64,000 bases of DNA from Sphingomonas melonis (GCF_013409985.1 NZ_JACCBY010000004.1:339699-403698), one strand, 5' to 3'. Shown: positions 33,613-43,253, counted from the stretch's first letter. The notes: generated by a model from the letters alone, not told the origin. Numbers and translations are program-made.

Positions 33613-35139
33613 TCAGTCCTGCTGCACCTGGAGGACCGTGCCTGGCATATCCCGGATCGCCTCCGCAACGACGAGCCACCGCCGCCCGGCCGGCGTTCCG
33701 CCCGCGACGATCTGGCGGATGGGACCGGACACGTTGACGATGGCCGACCCTGCGGGATTGGTCATGAACTTGGCAAGCGGTTCCAGCGCGCCTGAGCCGT
33801 CGGCATGGTCGGACAGGGCCAGGACGTAACCGTGCCGGGGGGCAAGACCGGTCACGGAGCCTTGCAGGATCTGGATCAACCCCTGGTCGAACAGGGTGAC
33901 GCTCGTCGGGCTCATAGTCGCGGCGCCGCGCGGCGCGAGGATCAGATGCGTCGCATTGCCGGCTTGGCCGAGCGGCTGGAGGTTCGCCGTGCCCGGACCA
34001 TCCGGCACGGCATTCGGCACATAGGCAATCGCCTGCGGGGCCTGACCGATCGGTACCATATGCGTGACCCGGTTCCTTGCGGTGTCGATCACCGCAAGCT
34101 TATCGTCGTTCTCCAGACCGACGTAGATCCGCGAGCCGTCACCGGACGGCCATATGCCGTGCGGCAGCTTGCCGACGGGCACGGTCGCGACTTGTGCGAA
34201 ATCGCTGGTGCGGAAGACCTTCACCACATTGAGGCCACCCACGGTGACATAGGCGAATTGCCCCTTCGGCGTGACGGCGAAATTGACGTGGTTGGTGATC
34301 GGACCCGTGTCGATCACCTTGAGCACGGCGAAGGGAGGCTTGGCATCGAAGGCGACGGCCTTGCCGACGTCCTTCAGCGTGAACCAGACCTGCTTGCCAT
34401 CGGGGCTTGCCGCGATGTTCGGGCAGAACGGGCTGGGCTGCCGGACGCGGCCCGCTTCCTTGTGGGTTGCCACGTCGAACACGACGAGGTCGGGGTTGAA
34501 GGACGAGCACACGTAGCCGTATTGACCGTCCGGCGAAAAGATCGTCATGCCCGGCCCGCCGGGCGTCTTGATGCGGCCCGTTTCCTGATAGGTGCCGGGG
34601 TCGAGTACGGAGATATAGTCCTCGCCGCGGACCGTCACCCAGACTTGCCTGCCGTCCGGCGTGAAGAAGGCTTCGTGCGGGCTGCGGCCGATGTACGTGG
34701 TATGCTTGACCGCGTTCGTCGCGGTATCGATCCAGGTCACCGAATTGGACCCGATCGACACGACCGCCAGCGTTCTCCCATCGGGCGAGAAGCCCAGCCC
34801 GTGAACCAGCACCTGCCCCTTGTAGAGTGGGCTGAAATTGGCAGGCTGCGGATCCCCGAGCTTGATGACGCCAACGAGGGTGTTGGTTGCCGGGTCGGTG
34901 ACGGACAGCGTGTTCGAGAATTGCTCAGCCGCATAGATCCGATCATGCCCGCTGACCGGAACGTCCTGGCGGCTCCATGGCGCCTGCGTGCGTCGAGCGT
35001 ATGCCGAGCCGGCGGACGCCAGCGTCTGCGCCTGATCGTCGACAAGGGGCGCTTCGATCGCAGCGGGTGCTGCCCAAAGCGCGGTCTGCGCGCCGGCCGA
35101 ACTGGCGAGCAGCGCCGCCACGAGGATGAAACGGTTCAT
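33613..35139 (-). CDS. YncE-like beta-propeller protein, exported
   Basis: 508 residues with signal peptide MNRFILVAALLASSAGAQ. Seven or so propeller repeats follow (IYAAEQFSNTLSVTDPATNTLVGVIKLG, HGLGFSPDGRTLAVVS, IWPSGDGSRIYVG and others, in part), like the YncE/NHL-type surface propellers. Residues about 400-508 form a separate C-terminal domain with no recognised family. It lies between the DUF305 gene (1-bp gap) and the sigma gene (1-bp gap), so it is tightly coupled in the operon. Possibly a metal- or redox-related periplasmic protein. Confidence 0.85.
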   Translation of the reverse strand: MNRFILVAALLASSAGAQTALWAAPAAIEAPLVDDQAQTLASAGSAYARRTQAPWSRQDVPVSGHDRIYAAEQFSNTLSVTDPATNTLVGVIKLGDPQPANFSPLYKGQVLVHGLGFSPDGRTLAVVSIGSNSVTWIDTATNAVKHTTYIGRSPHEAFFTPDGRQVWVTVRGEDYISVLDPGTYQETGRIKTPGGPGMTIFSPDGQYGYVCSSFNPDLVVFDVATHKEAGRVRQPSPFCPNIAASPDGKQVWFTLKDVGKAVAFDAKPPFAVLKVIDTGPITNHVNFAVTPKGQFAYVTVGGLNVVKVFRTSDFAQVATVPVGKLPHGIWPSGDGSRIYVGLENDDKLAVIDTARNRVTHMVPIGQAPQAIAYVPNAVPDGPGTANLQPLGQAGNATHLILAPRGAATMSPTSVTLFDQGLIQILQGSVTGLAPRHGYVLALSDHADGSGALEPLAKFMTNPAGSAIVNVSGPIRQIVAGGTPAGRRWLVVAEAIRDMPGTVLQVQQD

Positions 35140-35140
35140 T

Positions 35141-35545
35141 TCAGTGCTCCTTATGGGCCTGGGGCGCAGTGCCCTGTTGGGTCGGCGCGGCCTGCGAAGG
35201 GGGCAGCGGCTGGCCAAGCGCGAGACGCATGGCCGCGATCTCCTGCTGCTGGTCGACGATGATCTCCTGCGCGATGCGCTTGAGCTGTTCGTTCTTGCCG
35301 TAGCGGAGTTCCGCGACGGCCATGTCGATGGCACCTTGATGATGCGGCTCCATCATGATCACGAAGTCGGCATCGACATTGCCCGTCGGGCTGACCATCA
35401 TGGCCTTCATCATCCGGTCCATGGCGGCATTCACCTCCACGAGGTATGGCTGCTCCGTACCGTCGACCGCGGCAAGGGCGGTGCCGGCGCTGAATGCCAA
35501 TGCGGGTGCAAGAAGTAGGCGCAACAGGCGGCTGGTGGCTGGCAT
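35141..35545 (-). CDS. DUF305 (CopM-like) exported protein
   Basis: 134 residues with a signal peptide (MPATSRLLRLLLAPALAFSA). The core DFVIMMEPHHQGAIDMAVAEL and IIVDQQQEIAAMR match DUF305, whose paired histidines and methionines bind copper in related proteins. Methionines are abundant (MDRMMKAMM). ATG 35545 chosen for its GGAGG. First gene of a four-gene operon with an ECF sigma/anti-sigma pair, suggesting envelope metal stress. Confidence 0.88.
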   Translation of the reverse strand: MPATSRLLRLLLAPALAFSAGTALAAVDGTEQPYLVEVNAAMDRMMKAMMVSPTGNVDADFVIMMEPHHQGAIDMAVAELRYGKNEQLKRIAQEIIVDQQQEIAAMRLALGQPLPPSQAAPTQQGTAPQAHKEH

Positions 35546-35647
35546 CGATGCCTCCGATGAAAGGATCACTGCCGAGACGCTGCCAGGTCAGGCTTTATTC
35601 CACTTGGCCACAGATTTTATTTCCGAGCGCCAGCGGGCCGGCGATGC

Positions 35648-35893
35648 TCACCCCTGTCCACCGTTTTTGAGCCGCTGATAAGTTGGCGTCGGTTTCCTCA
35701 TGCCCCGTGGCGGGGCGCGGCTGGTGAACTTGGCGGGTGTTGTGCCGCCGAGGCTGCTGTGCGGGCGCACGGTGTCGTAGCCCGTCCGCCATGCCTTGAT
35801 GATCCGTCTCACCGCCGCCGGCGAGGGGAACAGATGTTCGTTGGGGCATTCGTCGCGCAGGCAACCATTGAACGATTCCGTGAACGCTCCGCG
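35648..35893 (-). pseudogene. IS3-family transposase remnant (C-terminal end)
   Basis: Reading the minus strand gives AFTESFNGCLRDEC, RRIIKAWRTGYDTVRPHSSLGG and a C-terminal tail ending in TGA. These are the integrase-core end and the VRPHSSLGGTTP signature of IS3-family OrfB. In-frame sequence upstream of about 35893 loses similarity and has stop codons, so only about 80 residues remain and the element is dead. It lies right after the DUF305 operon promoter region. Confidence 0.85.
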
Positions 35894-36050
35894 AACGGGC
35901 GTTTACGTGACATCGTCAGCCCCCGATCGGCGACGTTTCCCGTCACGCAACCCGTCACCCGATCGTTTCACCGGGACCTAAGGCGAACGGCGATTGCGCC
36001 CGAGCGGCGCGCACGCACGTTCGTCCACCGACAACGATCGATAGGATACG

Positions 36051-36332
36051 ATGATGACGACATACCCGCTGAGCGAGCTGGCGACGATCTACGCTGTCGA
36101 AGGTGACACCGAGGCGATGTCGGACGTCATCGGGCAAGGGACGCTGGAGGAATGCGTCGACGTCATCGCCGCGATGCCGGCGGACGAGCAGGCGTCCGTG
36201 TTCATCCAGATGGACGATTTGGGTCTCCGGTTCGGCCCGGCGGAGGTGGCGGAGCTGCTCGCGTTCCTGCGCGACGAAAGCGCAGGTCTCAGCAACAACG
36301 AGGTCGCCGACATCAGGCAACGCGATCACTGA
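36051..36332 (+). CDS. Small hypothetical protein
   Basis: 93 residues, acidic, soluble (TYPLSELATIYAVEG start, QMDDLGLRFGPAEVAELL middle). No recognised family or signal peptide. AGGA lies just before the ATG. It sits between the IS remnant and the FecI-type sigma gene. Confidence 0.6.
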   Translation: MMTTYPLSELATIYAVEGDTEAMSDVIGQGTLEECVDVIAAMPADEQASVFIQMDDLGLRFGPAEVAELLAFLRDESAGLSNNEVADIRQRDH

Positions 36333-36727
36333 GCGATCGCTGCTGCGGCAAGTCGGGAAGATCGTCTGGCGTCACGTCCCATCGTCTGGGCAGGTCGCGG
36401 CGAGCGACGACGCGGCAAGGACTGCCGTTTGCAAGAAGGGGTATTCGATCCAAGGGTCTGCCCGCCCGATTCCGTCTTGGATGCTGGAGACCAAGAAGGA
36501 TTGACATGCGCCTCGACGCGGGCCCGGGAGTGCTCACCCAAAGATCGGACATAACCGTATCCGCCCGGAAGGCCGGCATGTCGGAAAGGCCCGTCAGCCC
36601 AGGGGAGGGCGCCATCGATGCTGGCAGGAGCGCCAGTAGTGCAGCAGATGGCGGCGAACCTGCCTTCTCCTGCCCGACCTATCCGACTAAACGAGGACGT
36701 TTTCAAACACGGATTTCCCGCTACGCC
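36333..36727. other. Upstream region of the FecI-type sigma gene
   Basis: About 395 bp without a clear gene. An in-frame ATG at 36506 with AAGGA before it would add 74 residues to the sigma factor, but that extension looks disordered and unlike the family. No repeat or RNA was seen. Confidence 0.4.
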
Positions 36728-37228
36728 ATGCCGCTTACCGGCCTCGAAGCAGTCTATCTCGAACATCGCGACGCACTGCTTCGTTTCCTGCGCGCGCGCG
36801 GTGCGGGTGAGGCGGCCGAGGATCTCGTCCACGACCTGTGGCTCAAGGTAGCGGGGCGTACCGACGTGCCGATCGACAACCCGCTCGCCTATTTGTACCG
36901 CGCTGCCGACCTGCTGATGATCGACCGCTATCGCTCTCGCCGGCAGGCGGAACGGCGTGACCAGGCCTGGGAAGACGGACGGCGCGATCCATCCTCGGTC
37001 ATCCCGACACCGGAGCGCGAGGTCGAAGCCCGCCAGGAAGCCGCGCGTGTCGCACAGGTGCTGCAAGCCCTCGGCGATCGCAAGGCGACGGTCTTTCGCC
37101 GCGCCCGCGTCGATGGCGTGCCGCAACGCGTGATCGCGACGGAGCTCGGCATCAGTCTCAGCACGGTGGAGAGCGATCTGCGCGACGTGACACGGGCCCT
37201 GGTGAAGCTGAAGGACGAGATTCGATGA
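36728..37228 (+). CDS. FecI-type ECF sigma factor
   Basis: 166 residues with region 2 (LEAVYLEHRDALLRFLRARGAGEAAEDLVHDLWLKV, in part) and region 4 (VPQRVIATELGISLSTVESDL). Length matches FecI proteins, so ATG 36728 is given, although it lacks a ribosome site and 36506 has one. Overlaps fecR (ATGA); the set fecI - fecR - receptor is complete. Confidence 0.88.
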   Translation: MPLTGLEAVYLEHRDALLRFLRARGAGEAAEDLVHDLWLKVAGRTDVPIDNPLAYLYRAADLLMIDRYRSRRQAERRDQAWEDGRRDPSSVIPTPEREVEARQEAARVAQVLQALGDRKATVFRRARVDGVPQRVIATELGISLSTVESDLRDVTRALVKLKDEIR

Positions 37229-38181
37229 GCGCGTTCGACACGAGCGGTGCGCCCGGCGCCATCGATAGCGAGGCGCTGGACTGGGCGATCCGGATGGCCG
37301 AGCCTGACGCGGACTGGAACGCCTTCGTCACCTGGCTGGAGGCGGACCCGGCGCGTGCCGAACGCTATGATCGCGCGGCTGCGGCGATCGCCGGCGCGGC
37401 AGAGAGCGTCGCCCGCAGCGGCCCGCCGGCATACGTCGCCGCGAACGATCCCGAGCCCGCCGTCGCCAGCCGTGCAGGGTGGCGTGGGCGCTGGCTCGGC
37501 GGTGCCGCGGCCGCCGCGCTGATCGGCGCGGTGAGCCTTGGCCTTTGGCATGAGCAGGACCAATCCTATACGATTGCCACCAACGCGGGCGAGCAGCGCA
37601 CCCTCACTCTGTCCGAGGGCAGCCGCATCCAGCTCGCGGGCGGAACGCGGGTCCGGCTCGATCGATCACGGCCGCGCCGGGCGACGCTGGAGGCGGGCGA
37701 GGCGCTGTTCCAGGTGCGCCACGATGCCGATGATCCCTTCCAGGTCGGCGTCGGCGATCTGTCGCTCACCGATCTCGGCACGGTGTTCGACGTGCGGGTG
37801 CTGGGAGCGCGGACGCAGGTGGCGGTGAGCGAGGGCGCGGTGATGGTCGATGCCGACCGGCAGGCGCTCCGTCTGGCACCGGGCGACGGGATCGTGGCGC
37901 AAGGCGGTACGCTGCGGCGCACGCGGCTGGATGTCGCCGACGTCGGGGCGTGGCGCGACGGTCGCCTTGCCTATGACGGCGCGACCATCAGCGAGGTTGC
38001 GGAGGACCTGTCGCGGCAGCTCGGATGGCGCGTCACCGCCTCGCCCACCGTCGCCGGCCGCATCTTCAACGGCACGCTGGAGACGCGCGCGTTCCGCAAC
38101 GACCCCGCGTTGCTCGGCGCGCTGCTGGGCGTCCGCGTCCGCCACAGCGCGAACGTCTGGACGCTGGAGGCGCCTCAGTGA
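37225..38181 (+). CDS. FecR-family anti-sigma/signal transducer
   Basis: 318 residues. N-terminal DUF4880-like segment (LDWAIRMAEPDADWNAFVTWLEADPARAERY, in part), one transmembrane segment at about 90-110, and a periplasmic FecR domain (GEQRTLTLSEGSRIQLAGGTRVR, in part, and ALFQVRHDADDPFQVGVGDLSLTDLGTVFDV, in part). The C-terminal end overlaps the receptor start by 4 bp. It should relay the receptor signal to the sigma factor. Confidence 0.9.
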   Translation: MSAFDTSGAPGAIDSEALDWAIRMAEPDADWNAFVTWLEADPARAERYDRAAAAIAGAAESVARSGPPAYVAANDPEPAVASRAGWRGRWLGGAAAAALIGAVSLGLWHEQDQSYTIATNAGEQRTLTLSEGSRIQLAGGTRVRLDRSRPRRATLEAGEALFQVRHDADDPFQVGVGDLSLTDLGTVFDVRVLGARTQVAVSEGAVMVDADRQALRLAPGDGIVAQGGTLRRTRLDVADVGAWRDGRLAYDGATISEVAEDLSRQLGWRVTASPTVAGRIFNGTLETRAFRNDPALLGALLGVRVRHSANVWTLEAPQ

Positions 38182-40571
38182 GGCACGGGACGGGCGGCAT
38201 CGCCGCATGTGCGCTGCTCCTCGCGGCGCCCGCCGCCCGGGCCGAAACGCTGCCGATCAACCTGCCCGGCGGAACCCTGGGGCAGCAGGTGACCGCGCTC
38301 GGTCGACAGGCCCGGATCAGTATCGTCGTGCCGGACCGCACCCTTTGGGCGCGACCGGTGCCGGCGCTGCGCGGGCAGCTTTCCGCCAGAGCGGCGCTGG
38401 CTGCGATCGCCGCGCGCGCCGGCGCCGTGATCGTGCCGGTCGGCTCGCAGAGCTGGCGATTGCAGCCGGCCCCCCGTTCGGCCCGCCCGCGGCGACCGAC
38501 GCCGCCCGTGCCGCCCCCGCCCACCGCGGAGCCAAAAGCCGACGATATCGTCGTCACCGCCAGCAAGCGCGACACCAGGCGCGACGATTTCGCCGGACAG
38601 GTGGTGCGCGTGCCCGGCGAGGAGCTGGAGCGCGGCGGCGCGGGGGGCACCGACCGGCTGGTCCAGCGATTGACCAGCGTCACCTCGACCTATCTCGGCG
38701 CCGGCCGCAACAAGCTGTTCATCCGCGGCATCGCGGATTCGAGCTTCACCGGGCCGACCCAGGCGACGGTGGGGCAATATTACGGCGATCTCCGCCTCAG
38801 CTACAACGCGCCTGATCCCGACCTGCGGCTCGCCGATCTCGCCGCGGTCGAGGTGCTGGAGGGGCCGCAGGGCACGTTGTACGGCGCGGGGTCGCTCGGC
38901 GGCCTGATCCGGCTGGTGCCCAATCCGGTCGAGCTCGACCAGGTCGCGGGAACGGCTGTCGTCGGGACCTCGGCGACGGTGCACGGCCGTCCTGGGCTGG
39001 ATGCGCAGGGCGTCCTGAACCTGCCGCTCGTCGAGGACCGGCTGGCGGTGCGCCTCGTCGCCACGACCGCGATCGAGGGCGGCTATATCGACAAGCCGCT
39101 GCTCGGCCGCACCGACGTCAACCGCACCCGGATCGAGGGCGGGCGCGCGACCGCGCATGTCGATCTCGGCGCGGGCTGGAGCGCCGAACTCATCGGGATC
39201 GGCCAGATCATCCGCGGCGCGGACAGCCAATATGCCGATCGCGACGGCACGCCGCTGACCCGCCTTGCCGCCGTGTCGGAGGGATTCCGCGCCGATTACG
39301 GTCAGGCGCAGGTGGTGGCCTCCGGCCGGATCGGCGGGGTGCGGCTGCGCTCGACCAGCGGGGTCACTGCGCACGACCTGCTCGAACGCTACGACGCCAC
39401 GCCGCCGGGCGGGCCGCCGCGCCTGTTCACCCAGGCCAATCGCACCCGGATGCAGGCGAACGAGACGCGCGCCTGGCATAGCGCCGCGGATGGCTCGGGC
39501 TGGCTGGTCGGTGCCAGTTACATCTACAATCGCACCCGGCTGCGGCGCCTGCTCGGCGCGCCGGACGCGCCCGCGCCGACCACCGGCGTGATCAACAGCG
39601 TGCGCGAATGGACCGCCTATGGCGAGGGCAGCATTCGCCCGCTCGCGGGGCTGCTGCTCACCGGCGGCCTGCGCGCGACGCGTTCGACGCTGGACGGCAG
39701 CGCCGAGAACGCATCGCCGCTGATCGCCGCGTCGCGGAGCGGCGAAACCGCACAACGGACGCAGACGATCGTGCTTCCCGCCACTGCAGCCCTCCTCACC
39801 CTCACGCCGGGCACCAAGCTGTTCCTCCGCTACCAGCAAGGGTTTCGGCCGGGCGGTCTGGCGATCGAGGGCGACTATGTCCGTCAGTTCCGCAACGACC
39901 GGGTCGCGACAATCGAGGCTGGCATACGCCACGACTCTCCCCTCGCCGATGTCAGCGTGACGATCGCGCGGGCATCGTGGCGCGATATCCAGGCCGATTT
40001 CATCGATGGTGGCGGGCTGCCGAGCACCGCCAACATCGGCAACGGGCGGTTATGGACGGTAGAGGCGACGGGGACCCTCCGGCCCACCGGCGGACTGCGC
40101 CTCGAAGGCGCGGTGTCGTACAACAATGGCCGGATCGATGAGCCCTCCCCCCGCCTGTTGACGCTGGTCGCGACGCCGGAATTGCCGGTGAACCTCGCGG
40201 TGGCGCGGGCGCAGGCCTTCGCCCGGCTGGAACAGATCCCGAATATCGCCAAGGTGACCGCGCGTGCCGGCGCCATTTACCATCGCGACCTCAATGGGGC
40301 GGCGCTGACGCTCGACGGATGGATCCGCTATGTCGGGTCGTCACGGCTCGGCGTCGGGCCGGTGCTCGGCCAGCAGCAGGGCAGCTACCTCGATACCGAG
40401 GTCACCGCGCGGCTCAGCCTTGCGCAGTTCGGCGTCACGGCCGGAGTCAGCAACCTGCTCGACACGCGGGGCAACCGGTTCGCGCTTGGCACGCCGTTCG
40501 CCACCGGCCGCGACCAGGTTACGCCGCTGCGGCCACGCACGTTCCGGATCGGCCTCGACACGCGATTTTAG
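38178..40571 (+). CDS. FecA-type TonB-dependent receptor with STN domain
   Basis: 797 residues, GTG start overlapping the fecR stop. A signal peptide (RHGTGGIAACALLLAAPAARA) is followed by a secretin/TonB N-terminal signalling domain at about 25-80 (LPGGTLGQQVTALGRQARISIVV, in part), a proline-rich linker, TonB box ADDIVVTASKR, plug (LFIRGI, VEVLEGPQGTLYGAG) and a barrel ending in GLDTRF. The STN domain marks it as a receptor that signals through FecR, typically for iron chelates; ligand unknown. Confidence 0.92.
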   Translation: MRHGTGGIAACALLLAAPAARAETLPINLPGGTLGQQVTALGRQARISIVVPDRTLWARPVPALRGQLSARAALAAIAARAGAVIVPVGSQSWRLQPAPRSARPRRPTPPVPPPPTAEPKADDIVVTASKRDTRRDDFAGQVVRVPGEELERGGAGGTDRLVQRLTSVTSTYLGAGRNKLFIRGIADSSFTGPTQATVGQYYGDLRLSYNAPDPDLRLADLAAVEVLEGPQGTLYGAGSLGGLIRLVPNPVELDQVAGTAVVGTSATVHGRPGLDAQGVLNLPLVEDRLAVRLVATTAIEGGYIDKPLLGRTDVNRTRIEGGRATAHVDLGAGWSAELIGIGQIIRGADSQYADRDGTPLTRLAAVSEGFRADYGQAQVVASGRIGGVRLRSTSGVTAHDLLERYDATPPGGPPRLFTQANRTRMQANETRAWHSAADGSGWLVGASYIYNRTRLRRLLGAPDAPAPTTGVINSVREWTAYGEGSIRPLAGLLLTGGLRATRSTLDGSAENASPLIAASRSGETAQRTQTIVLPATAALLTLTPGTKLFLRYQQGFRPGGLAIEGDYVRQFRNDRVATIEAGIRHDSPLADVSVTIARASWRDIQADFIDGGGLPSTANIGNGRLWTVEATGTLRPTGGLRLEGAVSYNNGRIDEPSPRLLTLVATPELPVNLAVARAQAFARLEQIPNIAKVTARAGAIYHRDLNGAALTLDGWIRYVGSSRLGVGPVLGQQQGSYLDTEVTARLSLAQFGVTAGVSNLLDTRGNRFALGTPFATGRDQVTPLRPRTFRIGLDTRF

Positions 40572-40600
40572 CGCGGATCGACACTCGGACTTCGAGAGAA

Positions 40601-40730
40601 CTCCTCCCCCGCCAGGGGGAGGTGGCGCGGCGCAGCCGTGACGGAGGGGGAGGTAAAAAATGTCGTCGGTGGCGTGCCTTCCCCCTCCGTCATGCCTTCG
40701 GCATGCCACCTCCCCCTGGCGGGGGAGGAA
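40601..40730. repeat. REP-like inverted repeat pair, copy 1
   Basis: Two units of about 52 bases in opposite orientation with about 24 bases between (40602-40653 and 40677-40730). Each unit has a CCTCCCCC-GCCA-GGGGGAGG hairpin and a second GGAGGGGGAGG block. A nearly identical pair lies at 63421-63549. The surrounding 316-bp gap (40572-40887) holds no gene. Confidence 0.9.
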
Positions 40731-40887
40731 CTTCGCTACGACACTGGATGTCGATCCCGCCTGACGGCACGCGTGCCGCGGGACAGGCCGCCCTCCGCGA
40801 CGTTAATCGTCGTCGCCCGCGCAGCCGCCCTGCGGAAAAAGCGACGTCGAACCAAGGTCGGGCGACGGTGCCTCCGTCTGTCTCAGG

Positions 40888-42156
40888 ATGGATGGGGTCA
40901 ATCATCGTTTCGGACAGGGTGCGAAGGGCGAGGAGCCCGTTCTCCTCGACGTGACGCGTCTGGTGGAATTGCGCTGGACCGGGCGGCTGGCGAACGGGAT
41001 CGACCGGGTCTGCCTCGCCTACCTGCGCCATTTCGCGCCCCGCGCGCACGCGGTGGTGCAGCATCGCGGCGTCATCCGGGTGCTCAGCCGCTCGGCTTCA
41101 CGCCGTCTGTTCGCCCTTCTCGCTGGTCGCCGCGGCGGGGGCGTCCGGTATCGGCTGGCCCTGAATCTCGCCGCCGCCTTGCTGCGGTCGCACCCGCCCC
41201 GCCCCGGCAGCCTCTATGTCAACGTCAGCCATACCGATTACGACCTGCCGGCGCATGTCCGCTGGATCGAGCGCCATGAGCTGCGCGCCGTCTACCTGAT
41301 CCACGATCTGATCCCGATCGTGCATCCCGAGCATTGCCGGCCCCATGCCGTGCGGCGGCACACCGATCGCGTCCAATCGGCGTTGCGATATGGTGCCGGG
41401 ATCATCGTCGGCAGCGCTGCGGTTGCTCGCGATCTGCGCGCGCATGCGGCGCGACTGCGGCTCCCCTGCCCGCCGGTTGCGATCGCGCCGCTGGCAGGGG
41501 CGGCGTTGTCCCGGACGGCGCCGACACCGGTCGACAGCGACTATTTCCTGTGCGTCGGCACGATCGAGAGCCGCAAGAACCACGTTCTGCTGCTGAACGT
41601 CTGGGATCGTTTGCGCACCACGCCCGGCCTCGACGTGCCGCGGCTCGTCGTCATCGGACGGTGGGGCACGGGTGTCGGCTCGCTGCGCGCGGCGCTTGCC
41701 GCGTGCGGCATGGCGGGCGGCCTGATCGAGATCGTCGAGGATTGCGACGACGACGCGCTGGCGACGCTGATGCAGGGTGCGCGGGCGGTGCTGATGCCCT
41801 CGCTCGCCGAAGGATTCGGCCTGCCGATGGCGGAGGCGCTGGCGCTGGGTGTGCCGGTGATCGCCAGCGACCTGCCGTGCTTCCACGAAGTCGGCCAGGG
41901 TATTCCCTGCCTGCTCGACCCCCACGACGTCGCCGGCTGGACCGCGAAAATCGCGGCATTCGATGGCCCGGCATCGCGGCGGCAGCGGCGGATCGATGCG
42001 CTGCGGGGCTATTGCCCGCCCAATTGGGACGATCATTTCGAGCAGGTCGCACCCTGGATGGCGACGCTCACCCGCCTGCCGACGTCCGAACGCCGCAGCG
42101 GCAACGACCAGCCGGCGCCGGCCGGCTGTCCTATCGATCTGGGAACCGCCAACTAG
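40888..42156 (+). CDS. Glycosyltransferase, GT4 type
   Basis: 422 residues. GT-B glycosyltransferase group 1: CVGTIESRKNHVLLLNV near the middle and the nucleotide-sugar motif SLAEGFGLPMAEALALGVPVI (in part) near residue 300. Probably cytoplasmic/peripheral. First gene of the capsule operon; start taken at the ATG after CAGG. Stop overlaps the next start (TAGTG). Confidence 0.9.
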   Translation: MDGVNHRFGQGAKGEEPVLLDVTRLVELRWTGRLANGIDRVCLAYLRHFAPRAHAVVQHRGVIRVLSRSASRRLFALLAGRRGGGVRYRLALNLAAALLRSHPPRPGSLYVNVSHTDYDLPAHVRWIERHELRAVYLIHDLIPIVHPEHCRPHAVRRHTDRVQSALRYGAGIIVGSAAVARDLRAHAARLRLPCPPVAIAPLAGAALSRTAPTPVDSDYFLCVGTIESRKNHVLLLNVWDRLRTTPGLDVPRLVVIGRWGTGVGSLRAALAACGMAGGLIEIVEDCDDDALATLMQGARAVLMPSLAEGFGLPMAEALALGVPVIASDLPCFHEVGQGIPCLLDPHDVAGWTAKIAAFDGPASRRQRRIDALRGYCPPNWDDHFEQVAPWMATLTRLPTSERRSGNDQPAPAGCPIDLGTAN

Positions 42157-43253
42157 TGTCATCCAATTTCAAGCGTCCATCGCCGCTGTTCCTCGCGCTG
42201 GTCGTCATCCCGACCGTGCTCGCCACGCTCTATTTCGCGTTGTTCGCCAGCGACGTGTTCGTGTCCGAGGCGCGCTTCGTGGTGCGCAGCCCGAGCAAGG
42301 CCGCGGTGACATCGCTCGGCCAGGTGCTCAGCGGCAGCGGCCTGAGCGGTGCCACCGAGGAGAGCAACGCGGTCGTCGAATATCTCGAGTCGCGTGGTGC
42401 GCTGGACGATGCCGATCGCGACGGCCTGCTCACCCGCGCCTATACGGCGGGATCGGTGTTCCTGCTCGACCGGTTCGGCGGTCTGCTGCCCGCCAACCGT
42501 GAGCGGTTCTTCGATTATTACCTCGGCAAGGTGGAGGTCGAGCCGGACACGACGACGCAGGTCCTGCATCTCAGCGTCAGCGCGTTTGATCCTGTCCAGG
42601 CGCGGGCGATCAACGAACGGCTGCTCGAACGATCGGAAGCGCTGGTCAATCGCCTGTCCAGCCGCGCGCGGACCGACGCACTCGCGGTCGCGGAGAGCGA
42701 CGCGCGTGAGGCGCAGGAGCGCGCCCGCACCGCCGCGGTCCGCCTTGCCGCGTATCGCAATCGCGCCGGCATCATCGATCCCGAGAAGGAGGCGGAAGCG
42801 CGCCTGCAGGGGATTTCGAAACTCGAGGACGAACTCGTTTCCGCGCGCACTCAGTTGCAGCAGATGGAGGCGTTCACGCCCGCCGCGCCGCAGATCCCCT
42901 ATCTCCGCACCCAGATCGACGGATTGCAGAAGGAGATAGCGCGACGGCGGTCGGGGGTCGCGGGCGGTCGCAATTCGCTGTCCGCCGCGGCGGCGCGGTA
43001 CCAGGTGCTCCTGCTCGACAGCGAACTCGCCGCCAAGCAGCTCGCCGCGACGTTGGTCTCGCTCCAGGACGCACATGCCGAGGCGCGCCGCAAGCGGGCC
43101 TATGTCGAGCGGATCGCTCCCCCCAGCCTGCCCGACTATCCCATTCGGCCACGACGATTGGGCGGCGTGCTGGCAGTGCTGGTGCTCGGACTGCTCGCCT
43201 GGGGCATCCTCACCATCCTGCTGGCCGGCGTGCGCGAGCATCGCGAGGGATGA
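42156..43253 (+). CDS. kpsE: Capsule export inner-membrane protein, KpsE-like
   Basis: 365 residues, GTG start overlapping the upstream TAG. A transmembrane segment near residues 10-35, a large periplasmic coiled-coil region (about 170-300, rich in A/R/E/Q), and a C-terminal transmembrane segment give the polysaccharide co-polymerase layout of KpsE/BexC. Sequence PSLPDYPIRPRRL near the end is typical. Overlaps kpsM by 4 bp. Confidence 0.88.
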   Translation: MSSNFKRPSPLFLALVVIPTVLATLYFALFASDVFVSEARFVVRSPSKAAVTSLGQVLSGSGLSGATEESNAVVEYLESRGALDDADRDGLLTRAYTAGSVFLLDRFGGLLPANRERFFDYYLGKVEVEPDTTTQVLHLSVSAFDPVQARAINERLLERSEALVNRLSSRARTDALAVAESDAREAQERARTAAVRLAAYRNRAGIIDPEKEAEARLQGISKLEDELVSARTQLQQMEAFTPAAPQIPYLRTQIDGLQKEIARRRSGVAGGRNSLSAAAARYQVLLLDSELAAKQLAATLVSLQDAHAEARRKRAYVERIAPPSLPDYPIRPRRLGGVLAVLVLGLLAWGILTILLAGVREHREG

